This document shows positions 34,015 through 46,312 of a stretch of DNA of 64,000 nt, one piece after another (position 1 is the stretch's first letter; the number at the start of each line of letters is the position of its first letter). Made by a program: the position numbers and the translations under genes. The notes beneath the pieces are model-generated. The model saw only the letters and a list, made by a program, of their open reading frames with translations, searched no databases and had not been told where the DNA came from. The stretch comes from Diabrotica undecimpunctata (taxonomy: Eukaryota; Arthropoda; Insecta; Coleoptera; Chrysomelidae), in assembly GCF_040954645.1 (NCBI RefSeq), contig NC_092806.1:117224458-117288457 (forward strand). Reading direction: 5' to 3'.

Positions 34015-35352
34015 GGGGAGAGGCTGGAACAGTGGCCAGTCAGGTACAGAGGCCACTTTTAAATAATTTGTTGTTGTTTTATAGATACAGACGCCCCATC
34101 TAGTACAAACGCTAACAATTTTAGTCACAGTAGTGGCTTACTACGCTTGACCCCTGCACCATCGTTTCCAGACCCATTTTGTATACGAACCTGTTGAGAG
34201 GTGTGTTGTGTAGAAGTAGCAATTAAGTTTATATATCTTTTCAACCAATAATAATATACATATTAAATATTCTGTATGTTTTGTGGTACACAGTATACTA
34301 TTTAAAACTTGCAGGTGATGCAAATTATGATCTATCTGCAAAGTAGTAGATTTTAGGTTATGCCTCCTAAACAATGAGCTATTGGTACAGTGGTCACATA
34401 CTTATGCAGGAACATTGGCCACTGCTTTTGACAAAAAAAAGTGGTGGCCACTGTTTCTACATACGTTTGTAAAAACCAGAGGTCATTGTTCTTTCTGCAA
34501 AAAATATCAAAAATAATTTTGTTTCAGATAGTAATATGCCACGGAAAGTACCAAAAAATCTCGGTATTGGAAAAACTACAGATGAAAATATGAGAAAAGC
34601 GATTTATCATGTTTGGGAAGGTGGATTATCACAAAAGGCTGCTGCTTTAACATACGACATTCCACGCACTACGTTTAGGATATATTTTAAAAAGTGCAAC
34701 GAAAATAAAAATAATATAGATTGGACTTCAGCTGTTCTTGAGGGAGCTCCAAGATTGACCTCAAATTATGGTATTAATCAAATTTTGCTTTAACCGAGGA
34801 AAAAGAACTGAGTAATTATTTACAGACGATGACCAAGCTTCATCATGGTCTCAATCCGAAAGGTTCCAGACAACTAGCTTATGATTTGGCAATTGCTAAC
34901 AGGAAAAAAATACCAACTTCATGGAAAGAAAATAAGATGGCAGGCAAGTTTTATGAAACAAAATTCAGAATTATCATTACGATCAGCAGAATCAACTTCA
35001 CTAGGTAGGGCAATGGGGTTTAATCGACCAGTCGTTGCAAATTTTTTAGTAATCTTAAGAAGATTTATGAAAAATATACATTAAAACCTAGTCAGGTATA
35101 CAATGTTGACGAAACAGCACTTACAACTGTGCAAGATACAGGAAAAGTAATAGCCAAAAGGGACAGTAACAAGTAGGCCATATAGTTCAAATGAAAGAGG
35201 CACTTTGGTAACCATGTGCAATGCAATAAACGCTATAGGTAATTCGATTCCGCCGTTTTTAGTGTTCCCTAGGAAATTGTTTAAAGATTATATGGTTAAA
35301 AATACACCTCCAGGCTCCCGGAGATGTGCTGCACCATCTGGATGGATGACAG
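34015..35352 (+). mobile_element. pogo-type transposon, copy 1 (5' end intact, 3' part missing)
   Basis: The left end GGGGAGAGGCTGGAACAGTG follows TA (34013-34014) and matches the inverted right end of copy 2 at 60620-60645. GTGGCCACTG-type motifs recur in the first 450 bases. The transposase starts at 34536: MPRKVPKNLG, then a psq/pogo-type HTH (LSQKAAALTYDIPRTTFR, residues ~35-52), open to 34793, where a frameshift replaces the continuation. Further pieces in other frames include LTEEKELSNYLQTM, GLNPKGSRQLAYDLAI, KPSQVYNVDETALTT (first catalytic Asp, near 35110) and VTMCNAINAIGNSIPPFLVFPRK. Similarity to copy 2 stops at 35352. The last two catalytic Asp regions, C-terminus and right end are absent. 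Confidence 0.88.
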
Positions 35353-36111
35353 CAGCCATTTGGGTATTTGATTTTTGGTCTCGCCCGCATTTTCATTTTT
35401 ATTTTGCTGGGGCTGCCAAGTTGTTGGGGCATTTGTCGTTTATTATGTCCTGCAGTAGTATGTTTGTTTTGTTCCTTAATATATTAATCTTAAATTTAAT
35501 AATATGATTGTCCATTTTTTTGCTTATATTTAATATATCAATCAGTCTGCTCAATAGTCAGATTCAGTACATGTATGCATATAAAAAAGTTCATTAAAGA
35601 ATATAAGGAAGAAAACGAAAATGCATGTAAGCTTATAGTAACAACAACTTTAAAAATAATTCTCCAAGTCTTTGTGGTCTGATCTTCATTAATTGATTAG
35701 ACATGCTAATGCACATGAACAAGAAAATACTCTAATAAATAAACTCTTTTTGCTTTCTGCTTTCTTTCTTCACTTTTGGTTTAAATAGTAATTAATTAAA
35801 TATTCTCTTACAGTTCATATTTTGGCATGAAATAACACTATTTAAAGCACATTACACCCGATTTACGAGAATTTAAAAATATACAACTTTTATATAAGAA
35901 TTTCTAGTACACTGCTAGCCAGTGAGAGTGTCTGTGTTTTATAAATAAATCGCTACATTTTATTATTGCAGTTGACTGAATGTAATGCCAAATCTTTTTC
36001 AAATTGTAAATATTGAAGTGAGCAATGTCTAGACGGTGGGAAAGCACAAAAATTAAAATTTTGTTATAATAAAGGAAACCGTTATTCATCAAATATAAAT
36101 ATTTATAAAGA

Positions 36112-36113
<2 letters not shown>
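35353..36113. other. No gene recognised
   Basis: Sequence replacing the rest of pogo copy 1. 35353-35460 is more GC-rich than the following AT-rich stretch and may be the end of another element. Confidence 0.35.

Positions 36114-36189
<76 letters not shown>
36114..36189. repeat. (AT)n microsatellite
   Basis: About 75 bases of uninterrupted TA dinucleotide. Confidence 0.97.
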
Positions 36190-36190
<1 letters not shown>

Positions 36191-36689
36191 AATAATAAAA
36201 AATAAGTACGACAGTAAATTAAATTACAAAATGTAGTTCACAAAGACACTTGTGAGAGGGACGTTTTGTATATACATCCATACACATAATTAATTCATTT
36301 AAAATAAAATTAATGATCTTACAACCATAGAAAAAATTACAAAGAATAAGTTACAAGAATTTGCAGCTATCAATATGATAGAAGTAAACCATAAATAAGA
36401 TCAGTTCTGGAAGTTTGATTGATCCTTGATTTATTACTGACGTTTGTTTTTTACATATTTACTTGGTTTTTCTTCCAATTTATGGTATAGTTAAAATTTT
36501 TGCATAAAATTCTTCTACCACTTGTAGTAATTTGTCTCTGTTGGTTCTCTATTTGCCCATATTTGTTTTCTAGCTTTGAGAGATTTTTTTACCTTTTTGT
36601 CATCTTTCTTCATAAGACATTTACGCTTTTGTTTTAATCTATTGTTTAATTTTGAAAGAAAAGAAAAAAAAAGTTGAAAAGTTTTTTAT

Positions 36690-38130
36690 CCAAATACGAA
36701 CAACATGAGCAATAAAAATATGTACAAAATAAGAAACAAAGATGGGAACATTACTACGGATAGAACCAAAATCCTTGAGGTTGTCGAATCATTTTATCTC
36801 GAAATTTATGAGAGCACCAACGAAAGGCAAGATCATGCCCAAAATCACAAACCAGGAATCAGAATTAATGCCAGAAATAACTCCATTCGAAATGAAAACT
36901 AAACTAACTAAACTTTTAGAAACGAAAAATAACAAATCCCCTGGCGATGACGGAGTAGTGATTGAGGATCAAACTAGGTGGAAATAAAAGTATTCAGGCT
37001 TTGGCCATTCACCAAATGCATCTACCAAGGAAAAACTCATTTTCAATGAAACGATGCAATCATTGTTTTATTACACAAGCCAGAAGACATAACAAATCTA
37101 AAAAACTACTGTCCTCCCATCAGTTTTCTCTCACACATATATAAACTTTTCACAAAAATTATCAAGACAAGACTGGGCGCTATTTTAGACTTCTATCAGC
37201 CTAGAGAACAAAGCTGGATTTAGATCGGGATACAGAACTAACGACCACTTATTAGTGATAAAGAACCTAACAGAGAAGTCTGCAGAATACAACAAACCAT
37301 TGGTACTGATATTCGTGCACTACGAGAAAGCATTCAATACCATAAGCCATCAGAAAATGTTAAAAGCATTGATAGAATGCCGAATAGACCATCGCTACAC
37401 TAACATAATCGAATATATCTAATAAAATGCGACAGCTAGTTTAAGACTATCTAAATAAGAAACAAATAAATTCTGTATATAGCGAGGAGTACGACAAGGA
37501 GACACCGTCTCAACAAAGTTATTCACGACGCTTTTAGAATATACTTGCTAGAAGGCAGATCTGATTGAGCATGGTATCAACATAAATGGAGGGACGCACT
37601 CTCATTGGAGATTTGCAGATAACATCGTCCTTATAGCCGATCATATGGATGATGCAATAATAATGTTTGAAAAATTAGACTAAAGATTACTTTGAACAAG
37701 ACGCTAATAATGACTAATCTCATGCTAAATCGAAATATTGCTGTTGATGGAAGGCATATTATGCAGACTGCATTGTTTAAGTACTTAGAACATAAAATTG
37801 ACATGAAGGGCTATGTCGTAGAACTATAGAGCTATAAAACGTCGTAGAACAAAAACAACATACGCCATCGAAAAGATCGCGTCGCTAAAATGAAATTGGG
37901 CAGGACACGTCGATAGATTATCAGACAACCGATGGACAAAACGTATTGTCGAGTATAGACCAAGACAAGAAGCACTACAGAGTAGAGAACGCCCATCAAC
38001 CAGATGGTCTGGACCTTAAGCGTGTTAGCAGTGCCTAGATGCAAGCCGCACAAGACAGAGACAGATGGAAAGAGCTGAGTGAGACCTATATCTAGCAGTG
38101 AACGCATAAAGGTTGTTGATGATGCTGATG
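36690..38130 (+). mobile_element. LINE with RT-to-C-terminus internal deletion
   Basis: Fragments in order: KIRNKDGNITTDRTKILE (36720s), KNNKSPGDDGVV (RT entry, ~36930), HIYKLFTKIIKTRLGAI and FYQPREQ (37135-37210), AGFRSGYRTNDHLLVIKNL (37213-37270), VHYEKAFNTISHQKML (palm A, ~37318-37365), RGVRQGDTVSTKLFTTLLEY (37485-37545), RFADNIVLIADHMDDA (~37608-37655), where FADD has become FADN, and MTNLMLNRNIAVDGRHI (~37705-37760). Near 37805 it jumps to the C-terminal region (KWNWAGHV-like, RPSTRWSGP-like, and AAQDRDRWKEL near 38045-38075) and a GATGATG tail near 38115-38132. Stops are frequent. The minus strand at 49.5-50.6 kb holds a related copy. Confidence 0.85.
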
Positions 38131-39237
38131 ATTAACAAAACACTAAATAATCATAGATACGGTTGTGTAATAGAAATAAATGTAGGAGAACTTACAGGAA
38201 GATAATATTCAATTAAATTAAAATTTTTATTTGTCAAACGTGCATAGACTCCGAGAATTTTCTTCACAATAGCGTTTTTCTTCAAAACTTGTTTCAACTA
38301 ACTTTTATTAAGGTTTCGATCGATACAAACGCCGAATTGTTCCAGGAAATTTTTACTACATACAATAAATGTTTTGAAAATACATTTTCGAATCAAACAT
38401 AAAAACATATTTTTATTTGTCGCATTTTTTTGAATAGCTGTTGTGATTGCTCGTTGCCATGCCCTTCGAGCGTAATTTAGATTATTATATTCTTTCCATT
38501 ATTAGCAATTATCCTTTTCTGTGATTTGTTACCTTGAAGATCCCCATGGGAGGGCTGTTCGCAGCTTCGTAAATACCAACCGTCTCTAGTAAAATGATTA
38601 TATCAAGTAATAACAAGTTCAATACTGAATAAATTGGAAGGGTCAAGGTACCTAACGGCTGCAGAGTGGGATTAGCCAACTTGTGCTAATCGATATGGTA
38701 TATCGGATACTTTTGGCTGCATGCAAAAGTCCAGTATTTTACGAAACTTTAAATCGAGGAAGTAACGGGACACGGAAATCTCGTGGAGTTTTGCAGCAAC
38801 GACGACCTTCAAATATTTTTAGACACTAACAGTCTTACATTGAATTCAGTCTTTTAATACACTAAATTCAATAGTATATATTTATAGAAAACAATAAAAG
38901 TATGTAACAGCGATCAATTTTTTTTTGAGGTTTAACACAAGTTTTTTGTATATTTTCGCTAATTCATTTTAAGTTTGTGCTTGTAATTAGCATTATCGGT
39001 ATACTTACTAATGTTTTTTTTTTAATTACTAGCTCAAAATTCTACAGAAAAGATTAAAATAATCTAATTGAAGCGATTTCCCATAATCCGAGAAAATTAT
39101 GAGGTGATTATTAAGTCGTTAAAGTATTATTAAATTAAATCTTAATGACAAATTTGCTACATATTCTGACTATATAAACACTGTAGTTACCCTAACACAC
39201 ATTTATTCGCTCTTTGATTTTTGATAAAAAGGTCAAA
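38131..39237. other. No gene recognised
   Basis: AT-rich. It probably includes the 5' noncoding part of the following Tc1-like element, but no inverted match to that element's right end could be located. Confidence 0.35.
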
Positions 39238-40196
39238 ATGTCATTCCAGACCAAACAAACTAAATTATCGGACGAAAAGCGTTTTTAAATTATTTTTCAC
39301 CATAAAAACGACAAATCTAGTCTCGAAATAGCATTTGCAGTAAACTGTAATCAATCTACAGTAATTAGAGTAATTAAGAAGTATGATGAACAAGGAAAAA
39401 TCGACGACAGACCGCGTAGTGGCCGACCAAAGAAAACTTCTGCTCGGGATGAAGTTGCGTTAAGAAGAGCGCGTCTGGCAGACAGAAGCCTTAATTCCAC
39501 CCAATTGACAAAGCTGTGGTCTAAATCTACAGGTGTAAGCGTGTGCACTTCCACTGTGAGAAAAAGACTGCTTAGTTTTGGACTTAGAGGATGTAAGGCA
39601 CGGAAGAAAACCACTGCTTTCAGAAAAGCAAGGATTGCACCGTTTGAAATGGGCCAAGGAACATCGAATCTGGACAGCAGAGCAGTGGCAGAGTGTACTG
39701 TTGATGAATCCACTTTGAATATTAATAACATGCCTACGTCAGAAGATTTCCTGGTGAATAATTTTCTCCAAAATGTGTTCTTCCCACAATTAAACATCCA
39801 ACCTCCGTTATGATATGGGGTTGCATGTCCGCTCGAGGAGTCGGTCGCCTACACGTTGTCTCTGGGATGATGAATGCTACCAAATACATTAAGGTACTAC
39901 AGAATAAGATGCTGCGTAGTGGAAAAGGCCTGTCTGGAGAAGAAAAATTTATTTTTCAGGATGATAATGCTCCTTGCCATAGAGCAAAATTGGTTAAAGC
40001 TTGGATGGAGAGTAATGAAATTGATAGAATGGACTGGCCAGCGCAATCCCCGGACGTCAATCCCATCGAAAATTTGTGGCAAAGGATATCAAACATTATT
40101 TCCAAAAGCAAACCTACAAATAAAACGAAATTAATCAAATCTCTAATCCACGCTTGGCTTCACTGTATTTCCATGGAACTGCAAAAATTAATATAA
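39238..40196 (+). pseudogene. Tc1-like transposase (DD34E), frameshifted
   Basis: The ATG at 39238 (context AAAATG) begins MSFQTKQTKLSDEKRF. A HTH region follows (SLEIAFAVNCNQSTVIRVIKK), then the GRPKKT motif at ~39420, the second HTH (STQLTKLWSKSTGVSV...STVRKRLL) and GLRGCKARKK. After frameshifts near 39630-39650 come the first Asp in DESTLNI (~39710), then QDDNAPCHRAKLV (~39960, second Asp) and SPDVNPIENLW (~40050-40080, Glu). The last two catalytic residues are separated by 34 residues, the Tc1 spacing. The stop is at 40194-40196. Defects: TAA near residue 17 and at least two frameshifts. Family role: cut-and-paste at TA. Confidence 0.92.
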
Positions 40197-40526
40197 ATTC
40201 CATGCCCAAAAGATGTGAACTAGTTATTAAAAACAAGGGCTGATCAATTAAATATTAAAATTAGTTTAAATTACTTAAACGTGATGTACAATATAGTCTT
40301 GATGTACTCGTAAATAGCCAAATTTTTGTAATATTGAATAAAAAATTTTCCGAACTACATTTCTTTTTATTAATTAAAATTTTTGCTGTGTTTCCATTTT
40401 ATAATAGTGTGTTTAAGTGCTTGTTTGATGTAGATAGTAAATGGTTAAAAAATATTTAAGGTAAATGCCTTAAACTTCTATTTTCATGTATTTGGTAAGG
40501 TGATGCAGGACTTTTTAACAACACTG
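40197..40526 (+). mobile_element. Probable 3' noncoding part and right end of the Tc1-like element
   Basis: The sequence ends ACTTTTTAACAACACTG at 40526, immediately followed by a long TATA tract. CAGTGTTG... read from the end is Tc1-like. Insertion at a TA inside or beside a (TA)n array would explain the abrupt boundary. The matching left end was not found. Confidence 0.5.
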
Positions 40527-40661
<135 letters not shown>

Positions 40662-40862
40662 GCATTTATATAAAATTAACGAAAAATAAAACTAATAAAC
40701 ACTTAACCATACTATGCTTGAAAAAAGTTGAATCAAGTTAATGCTTTCTAATAAAAATATCTTTGATACACTGATATTATTCATTACCCTTTTCACAGTC
40801 AGTCTCGTTTCATTGCACAGTCGAGGTTGGTTAATGTTACGCAGCATCAGTTTGTTATTATA

Positions 40863-40955
40863 CATATATAGACTTTTCACAAAAATTATCAAAAAAAGAT
40901 TGGACGCTAAGTTAGAATTCTATCAGCCTAGAGAACAATCATGTTTTGAACGTAA
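40863..40955 (+). mobile_element. 93-bp LINE scrap, duplicate of part of the 37.1-kb LINE
   Basis: IYRLFTKIIKKRLDAKLEFYQPREQ matches the 37137-37210 stretch of the LINE at 36.7-38.1 kb at both DNA and protein level. It is cut off at both ends and abuts an inverted Tc1-like fragment. Confidence 0.75.
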
Positions 40956-40959
40956 GAAT

Positions 40960-41415
40960 CACCAGTCATCCGTCCAATCACTTCCACAAGAGCGGTGCGT
41001 CCCCCAAGCTAATATCTCCTCAAAGCGTTGTGCCACCACCTCCATAACTAACGGTCTGGGCGAGATTTCAGGTGGCAAATCGTTCTCCAACTCTTCTGTG
41101 GGCCTGTGATTTGGACCATCTGGCTTCCAAAATAGGATTCTGGTCTTATCAGTGAAAAGAACATTTTTCCAGTTGTCGATATTCCACTGAATGTGTGTTT
41201 TTGCAAATTTTAAACGAGCTTATGATTTTGGAGAAGATGTGGAACTTTGAGAGGGCGTTTAGGCTTTAAGTTTGCTTCTTTTAATCTTCGGCTAACTGTT
41301 TTAAACTCACAATAACATGTCTAACATTTAGTAGCTCATTTCTGAGATTATCGATGTCAATGAGCGATTTCATAGATCGACTTCTTCTGAGACGTCGTGC
41401 GATATCTTATTGTGT
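40960..41415 (-). pseudogene. Tc1/mariner-superfamily transposase fragment
   Basis: Minus-strand reading: RRLRRSRSMKSLIDIDNLRNE, then TVSRRLKEANLKPKRPLKVP, then after a one-base shift LKFAKTHIQWNIDNWKNVLFTDKTRI (first catalytic Asp in FTDKTR, where most relatives have FSDES) and FWKPDG. The second and third catalytic regions are absent. The Pro-rich remainder (40960-41090) is not certain to belong to it. It differs from the element at 39.2 kb. Confidence 0.75.
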
Positions 41416-41589
41416 ATATTCTTCCTCGTACCAAATTACAATATGTACTGCTTAGGCTTCAACGCAGTGTAGAATTGGTATCAGACTTGTTTTAAACTTA
41501 ATTAACTCAAAACAATATTTAATTAAACTTAATAAATTAAACTAAAAATAACCGAATTACTATGGTTTTCTGTTTAATAAAGCGCCATT

Positions 41590-41799
41590 AACAAAGTACT
41601 AGATAATAAACGTTACTGCAGCGGAGTATTCCTCGACATTAGCCAAGCTTTTGACAACGTCTGGAATCTTGGGCTTATTTATAAAATCAAGCATATCTTT
41701 CCACCAGCCTACTTCAATATCTTGAGGTTGTAGCAAAGTAAGGGAACCTTGCAAACTATAGCACAAAAAAATCTGATTATCATACTATTTGCTCTAAAG
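41590..41799 (+). mobile_element. Jockey-type LINE, 5' part (interrupted by hAT)
   Basis: KRYCSGVFLDISQAFDNVWNLGLIYKIK near 41610-41695 is the Jockey RT palm A block with its Asp. FPPAYFNIL follows. The frame runs up to the hAT target site at 41792-41799 and resumes after 44053. Confidence 0.85.
41792..41799. repeat. hAT target-site duplication, left
   Basis: CTCTAAAG, matching CTCTAGAG at 44053-44060 at 7 of 8 positions. The right copy fits the nTCTAGAn preference of many hAT elements. Confidence 0.85.
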
Positions 41800-44052
41800 C
41801 AGAGTTTCCCAAATGGTGGGTCACGACCCGGTACCGGGCCACGAAGGCAAAATGCTAGGTTGCCTTGCCTCGCTGTTTCACAACTTGGTTTTTAAGGTTG
41901 CGCTCTAACTAACGCTACCACATGCACAAAATTACAAATTTCCGTTGCTTCTTTTATTCCATTCTGTTTAAGCTTAGTGCTAAGCTAGACAGCGCGTATT
42001 TTTCATGCATATTGATTATTTTGAATTTGATGATGGATAAATTTATTATAAAACAAAGTACGAGTTCTAAGATCGACAATTATATACAGTCGAATAATGT
42101 CCATCCAGATGCAGGTATGAGTCGTAATTACAAACCACCGCTCGATGCGCAGTCTACAACAGTCACAAAAAAGAAGAAGGAGTCTTGGACCCGACAATAT
42201 TCTGAAATTTGCTTACAGTTAGATTTTATAAAGGGTACTGATGATACACCATTATGTGCTATTTGTTGTGCTGCACTTTCAAATGAGTCCATGAAACCTT
42301 TAAAATTGAAGCGTCACTTGCAATTAAAGCATCAGGAATAAATGGATAAGCCAATAATTTTTTTTAAAAATAAAAGAGAGAATTTATAGCTACCAAAAAG
42401 TGTAAAAAGAATTTTTCTCAGAACGCTTAATCTGAAAACCTTCTACTGGCTTCTTATGAAATATCAAAATTAATTTCTGAAACCGGTTATCCTTACACAA
42501 TTGCCAAAAAATTAATAGTTCCAGCAATAAAAGTAGTAACATCTCAGATATGTTATAAAAAGCAGGAAAAGCAAGTGAATTCGCTGCTGGCTCTATCCTC
42601 TATCAAATAATACAGTGAAGCGTAGGATTGTGGAGATGGCAGATAATATTGAAGAAACTATTATAGGTCACTTAAAGGAGTGTAACTATTTTTCCTTGCA
42701 AGTTGATGAAAGTACAAACATATCAGATAATGCTAATCTAATGTGTTTTGTAAGATACGATTTTGAAAATACTATTCACGAAGAATTTCCATTTTGTAAA
42801 TCTCTGTCAACAAGAACAACGACTGAAGAAATATTTAATCTGATTGATAGCTACATTAATGACAATAAAATTGAATGGAATAAATGTATGGGACTAAGTA
42901 GCGATGAAGCACAGGCAACGGCAGGCGCTCGTACTGGACTTTTTCCGAGGATCAAAGCCGTAACATCAGAATATGTTTGGGTACATCGAAGCATCCACAG
43001 ACCTGTCTATGCAAGAGTGTGTAAAATTTATAAACTTCATAAAATCTTGTCTACTGAACTTAAGAGTATTTTCTGCTTTGTGCAAAAAAAAATGGGAAGT
43101 AAACATGAACATCTTCTTTTACACTGCAAAGTGCGTTGACTATCAAAAGAGAATGTTTTAAAAAGACTTGAATTTAATTGAAGGAAGAAAATTAGAACAA
43201 CATCCACCAACAGCTAGGATGCAATATTTGAATTTAAAGACAGTGTTCATGATGTTAATAGGTTAATCAAGGTAGCCTATCTTTGTGATATTTTTGACTT
43301 CTTGAACAGTTTAAATATGACATTAAAAGGTAGCAATGTAAGTGTTTTTAAAGTAGAAGAGAATATGGAAGTATAAAAAATAGTATAGTAACGTGAATAA
43401 TTTATTGACGGATGAGATTTTAGCGGCTTTCAAGAAACACCTGCGAGGACTGGAGGCAAATCTGAAGGAATATCCCTCCCCCTGTCCAACCACAGCAACA
43501 AAGCATGGATAAGGAATCCATTTACAATGAACGTAGAATCCGAGAGGCAGGACTTCCGGATTTAGATATAGAGTCAGTAATTGAACTTTCGTGTAATAGG
43601 GCACTCAAAGACATATTTGACAAAATATCGTTGATTTTTGGGGCCAATAGTATCCAGTATTAGCAGAAAAAGCGACAAAGCTCCTTTTTGATAAGACCGA
43701 TAAGTGTCAGACAGGGTTTTCAACGCAGGTTTTCTTCAAAGATAATATAGGAACCGTTTGGAAGTCGAACGGAACCTGAGGATAAAATTAACATCTTTTC
43801 CTCAAAACGTGAAGTTTTTAATTAACCAGAAACAACTGCATACTTCTCATTAATAAAGTATTTGATTTTTATTTTGTTTTTTTTTACATTTTTGTTTGAG
43901 CTAATGAATCTTCATTAAAATATATAAAACTATAATAAATATTTAAATATGTTTTCTTGTACATACACCAGGATATGCAAAAAAATTGGTGGGCAACGAA
44001 GGATAAGCACAAATTTAACCGGGCCACGAAAAAATAAGTTTGGAAAACGCTG
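41800..44052 (+). mobile_element. Complete but decayed hAT element, 2253 bp
   Basis: The left end CAGAGTTTCCCAAATGG and the inverted right end CAGCGTTTTCCAAACTT are hAT-type short terminal repeats (CAG..GTT..CCAAA). Subterminal GGGCCACGAA occurs near both ends (about 41836-41846 and 44020-44029). It is flanked by an 8-bp duplication and lies inside a Jockey LINE. It carries the transposase pseudogene 42033-43853. Confidence 0.93.
42033..43853 (+). pseudogene. hAT transposase with BED zinc finger (ZBED5/SCAND3-like)
   Basis: MDKFIIKQ at 42033, then a BED-type finger: YSEICLQLDFIKG...PLCAICCAALSNESMKP with LKRHLQLKH, ending at a stop at 42339-42341. After shifts come the segment LLLASYEISKLISETG (~42440) and the catalytic core from 42615: YFSLQVDESTNISDNANL (first Asp), ANLMCFVRY and GLSSDEAQATAGARTGLF. 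In later broken frames QHPPTARMQYLN, IRNPFTMNVES, YPVLAEKATKLLFDKTDKC and the C-terminal dimerisation end RNRLEVERNLRIKLTSFPQ appear, with a stop at 43851-43853. It normally binds the element ends and performs cut-and-paste. Multiple stops make it inactive. Length is as expected for the family. Confidence 0.9.
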
Positions 44053-44060
44053 CTCTAGAG
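44053..44060. repeat. hAT target-site duplication, right
   Basis: CTCTAGAG, directly after the terminal CGCTG of the hAT element. Confidence 0.85.
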
Positions 44061-44195
44061 TTACCATAAGGTAGCGTTCTAGGCCCAATACCTTATGTAT
44101 TATGTACCTCAGATATAGCAATAATACAAAATACGGTAACGGGAACATTCTCTGATGACACAGCATTTATTTCATGTTACGAAAACTAACAAATT
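44053..44195 (+). mobile_element. Jockey-type LINE, 3' part (continues from 41799)
   Basis: GSVLGPIPYVLCTSDIAI (the PQGSVLGP block) then TGTFSDDTAFISC, the YADD/FADD catalytic region read here as FSDD, with the second and third catalytic positions as Asp. Sequence and order follow exactly from the fragment before the hAT, proving that they were one element. Similarity ends near 44190, without a C-terminal domain. Confidence 0.85.
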
Positions 44196-46299
44196 AGTGA
44201 TTTCTTATAGTCTTATTTTATTCTTTCCCATGCAGTTTTAATTTTTAAAAACTCGTACAATATGCTTTATATAATTTATGAATTCTTTTATTGATCTTTC
44301 GATTCTCATTTTTCTTCGTTATCAAAATTATTAGTTAATTAAAATATTTCACTTCTTTAAACGTATGGTTTCAACATTTCATAATTGGTATTACTAATCT
44401 TAATTTTAATCTTACGAATCTTAATATAATTTTAATTTCTTTTTTACTTCTTAAACCTACTTTTTAATTGCAGACGCGATCACTTGTATCATATTTTTAT
44501 TTACTCATCCTTTTACATATACACTTTATATCTTAAATTATTTAATCAAGTCCCAATACAAAAACCAATGCAGCTAAATTATCTCCTGATCTTACTCTTT
44601 TTTATATTTAATTTTTTTTTTTTTCGTTCACCATTATCCCACTTTTATTATTACATTGTTTTCTTGCATCGTAATTTTTTTCATATACCTTATTTTTTGT
44701 ACCAAACCAACAAAAAATAGAAAAGCATAAACTCTGGAAGAATCCAAAAACTTACAAACTAGTCCACAGTCAAAAGAAACCAACAGCACACACACATTCC
44801 CAAAAAGGATTTCCAGCATATTAAGTAAGAATTGATGCGACAGTACTACTCTACCAAAAGTAATCCCAAATAGATAATTACAAAAACAAACGTCTTTCCC
44901 AAAAAATTTTGATGGTCACAAAACTTCTCCAACGGGGACAAAGACAACAGTAATATCCAAGAACTACCTAGACAAAACAAAACTTATCGATGTAGCTCCA
45001 TATGCTTCTCAGAAGTTGGCTCATGAATGGTTTTTATGTTGATATACGCGAAAAAAAAAGCTGTAATATCAAAAAAAAAATTTCTTAAAAGAAACCGAGT
45101 GATAATTTTTTAAGTGAAAGCCAAAATCAACGATAAACACTTTTGGGATCGAAGCGAAATCCACAGTGGTTTTAAGGTCAACATTTAACATATTACGTGA
45201 CCAAATTCTAGTACATAGGACCTGTATTTTTTATAAATATCACCGGTATAGCCAAGAAAAATATTTAAACTCTCCGTAAGAAATCTACTGCCTTTTATAC
45301 AGAGCACGGGACTTCTTGGGAGTTTAATGAAAGTACAAGGTTTGGTACAAAGGTGCCAGAGACAAGTAGTATATAGTTTAAAAAAAAAAGAAGATACTCT
45401 TTAACATATATTAGTATATGCAGTAAAAAGAAAACCATGATATATTGGGTATTAAGACCATTGGAACTTGACACGACCGAGCCTTTACTGATGAGAATGA
45501 GAAAACCTTTAAGAAATCTTTAACTTTTTGTTATTTGCGATAAAAACAAATACACCAGTCATGACAATAAATAGCTTATTATATTATCAAATATTTCGTA
45601 GGTACTCAATCAAAAAGCAGCATAGTTTCTTATCAGAGACTGTCTAAATGTCCCCTGAACACGAAACCGAGAATATTTTTCGAGACGGAAGCTATTACAA
45701 TAAATTTTCCACCACGACATGATATCACTACTGAAATATTATTGATTCAAGGGAAACTGAATGAGATAACAGAATTCGAATGAGCCACTTTTAACTTTTC
45801 CAATTTTATTTATTTAAAAAAAGTGGGGTGAAGACGAGAAATCATCCAATCAGCACTCCATGTCAATGGAAAAATAATATGAATAACAAGAAAAAATATA
45901 AATAATTGAAGTGATGGGTATTTGATATAAAAATAAAGCAGATATAAAATAAAAGTAAAATAAAGACAAATGAAGTAGAATTACAGAGAATTTTAGGAAA
46001 TAAATAAGAATAATATGTATACGAAAAAAAGTAGAGTGGCATATTATTCGACACTCAGTATCAAGATGTATGTCAAATGAAAGCACTCAATTCGCAGATC
46101 AACCAATCAGATCACTAATTTCATAATGGTGCTCATTTTCCTACTGGGAATTTTTTTATTTTAAAAAAGATCTCTAGTTTATTGGTGTCGCATAGCAAAT
46201 TTGTTAAATTTTTAGATTAAAGAAACGGTTTTAGTAGATATATGATGTGGTCTAAAATAATATTGTTTATTAATATTTTTATAAGTAGGCCATAGATAG
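44196..46299. other. No gene recognised
   Basis: 2.1 kb, very AT-rich to about 44700, then more A-rich with short frames (44720-45060) in a style like decayed retroelement sequence, none of which I can assign. Dense stops to 46300. Confidence 0.35.
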
Positions 46300-46312
46300 A
46301 AAAACCATTACC

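Noticed and set aside
39351..39797. 148-codon minus-strand frame
   Set aside because: Antisense of the Tc1-like transposase on the plus strand.
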